Shown piece by piece: positions 14,724-15,060 of a DNA stretch of 15,060 nt; the first letter of the stretch is position 1; each line of letters begins with the position of its first letter. Both the position numbers and the translations under genes were made by a program. The notes beneath the pieces are model-generated. The model was not told where the DNA came from. It did not search any database and saw only the letters and a list, made by a program, of their open reading frames with translations. This stretch comes from a bacterium BMS3Bbin02 (GTDB lineage Bacteria > Actinomycetota > Acidimicrobiia > Spongiisociales > UBA5794): positions 1 to 15,060 of the forward strand of contig BDTL01000092.1 of NCBI GenBank assembly GCA_002898115.1, read 5' to 3'.

Positions 14724-15060
14724 CTAGAAATGCCACGGGAACTTGCGGTAGTCCTGTTTGCGTTTTTCCAGGAATGCATCGCGACCTTCGACGGCTTCGT
14801 CGGTGCCATAGGCAAGCCGGGTCGCCTCGCCCGCAAACAGTTGCTGGCCCACCATGCCGTCATCCTGGAGGTTGAAGGCGTATTTCAGCATCCGCTGCGC
14901 GGTCGGGCTCTTCGAGATGATTTCGAGACCCCACTCAAGGGCGACGGTTTCCAGGTTTTCGTGTGCGACCGCCTTGTTGACCGCTCCCATTGCCACCATG
15001 TCGTCTGCCGAGTAGTCAAACCCGAGGAAGAACACCTCGCGGGCGCGCTTCTGACCGACC
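14724..15060 (-). CDS. menB: 1,4-dihydroxy-2-naphthoyl-CoA synthase, C-terminal part (cut by window end)
   Basis: The last ~112 residues of MenB, a crotonase-fold enzyme that cyclises o-succinylbenzoyl-CoA to 1,4-dihydroxy-2-naphthoyl-CoA. The frame is open to the window edge, so the start lies outside. Diagnostic features: VGQKRAREVFFLG at the visible beginning, DMVAMGAVNKAV, a SPTAQRMLKYAFN helix, AGEATRLAYGTDEAVEGRDAFLEKR and the closing aromatic KFPWHF. The GRDAFLEKR segment and C-terminal Phe/Trp tail separate MenB from general enoyl-CoA hydratases. The family is normally ~270-300 residues, so over half is missing, including the oxyanion-hole region. It is followed after 19 bases by menA. 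Confidence 0.94.
   Translation of the reverse strand, partial: VGQKRAREVFFLGFDYSADDMVAMGAVNKAVAHENLETVALEWGLEIISKSPTAQRMLKYAFNLQDDGMVGQQLFAGEATRLAYGTDEAVEGRDAFLEKRKQDYRKFPWHF

Noticed and set aside
14705..14863. N-terminal extension of MenA by 53 residues
   Set aside because: The extra residues lie antiparallel-free over the menB 3' end in another frame, are polar, and the family start MNPWLLAARP is at 14704.

Overview
The window looks like a chromosomal segment of a high-GC Gram-positive bacterium (Actinomycetota). The support is the GC-rich codon use, GTG/TTG starts, an HRLRTPL-type histidine kinase H-box, and a GNAT plus NDP-forming acyl-CoA synthetase fusion of the kind known from Streptomyces. 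An acidimicrobial lineage would fit, but I cannot fix the class from the sequence alone. Coding density is very high. No gap between genes exceeds about 130 bases, and I see no rRNA, tRNA, CRISPR array, insertion sequence or phage gene.

Layout. (1) Positions 2-781 hold the C-terminal half of an ABC-F ATPase, cut by the left edge. (2) A membrane-anchored hypothetical protein (810-1409, minus) lies divergent to an OmpR-type response regulator and its sensor kinase (1502-3510, plus), which share a 4-base GTGA overlap. (3) A Ycf46-like AAA ATPase (3519-5012, minus) converges on the kinase. (4) A probable plus-strand operon follows: a Pat-like protein acetyltransferase/acyl-CoA synthetase fusion (5138-7885), a CBS-CBS-BON protein (7895-8500), an alpha/beta hydrolase (8493-9359) and isochorismate synthase menF (9379-10701). 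(5) menD (10694-12388, minus) overlaps menF tail to tail. (6) A YtrA-type GntR regulator and a DUF1648 membrane protein (12478-13790, plus) sit between menD and menA, with a perfect palindrome directly in front of the regulator. (7) menA (13835-14704) and the 3' part of menB (14724-15060) run on the minus strand off the right edge.

How the genes work together. The right half is a classical (o-succinylbenzoate) menaquinone locus. MenF makes isochorismate, MenD makes SEPHCHC, MenB closes the naphthoate ring and MenA prenylates it. menC and menE are not in the window, and the alpha/beta hydrolase upstream of menF is a candidate for the MenH step. The left half is signalling (two-component system, AAA ATPase) and acyl-CoA/acetylation physiology. 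I find no strong evidence of a new defence or mobile system. The points most worth following are the GntR palindrome with an apparently leaderless start, the Pat-like fusion that keeps the synthetase histidines, the possible MenH, and the divergent secreted protein beside the two-component system.
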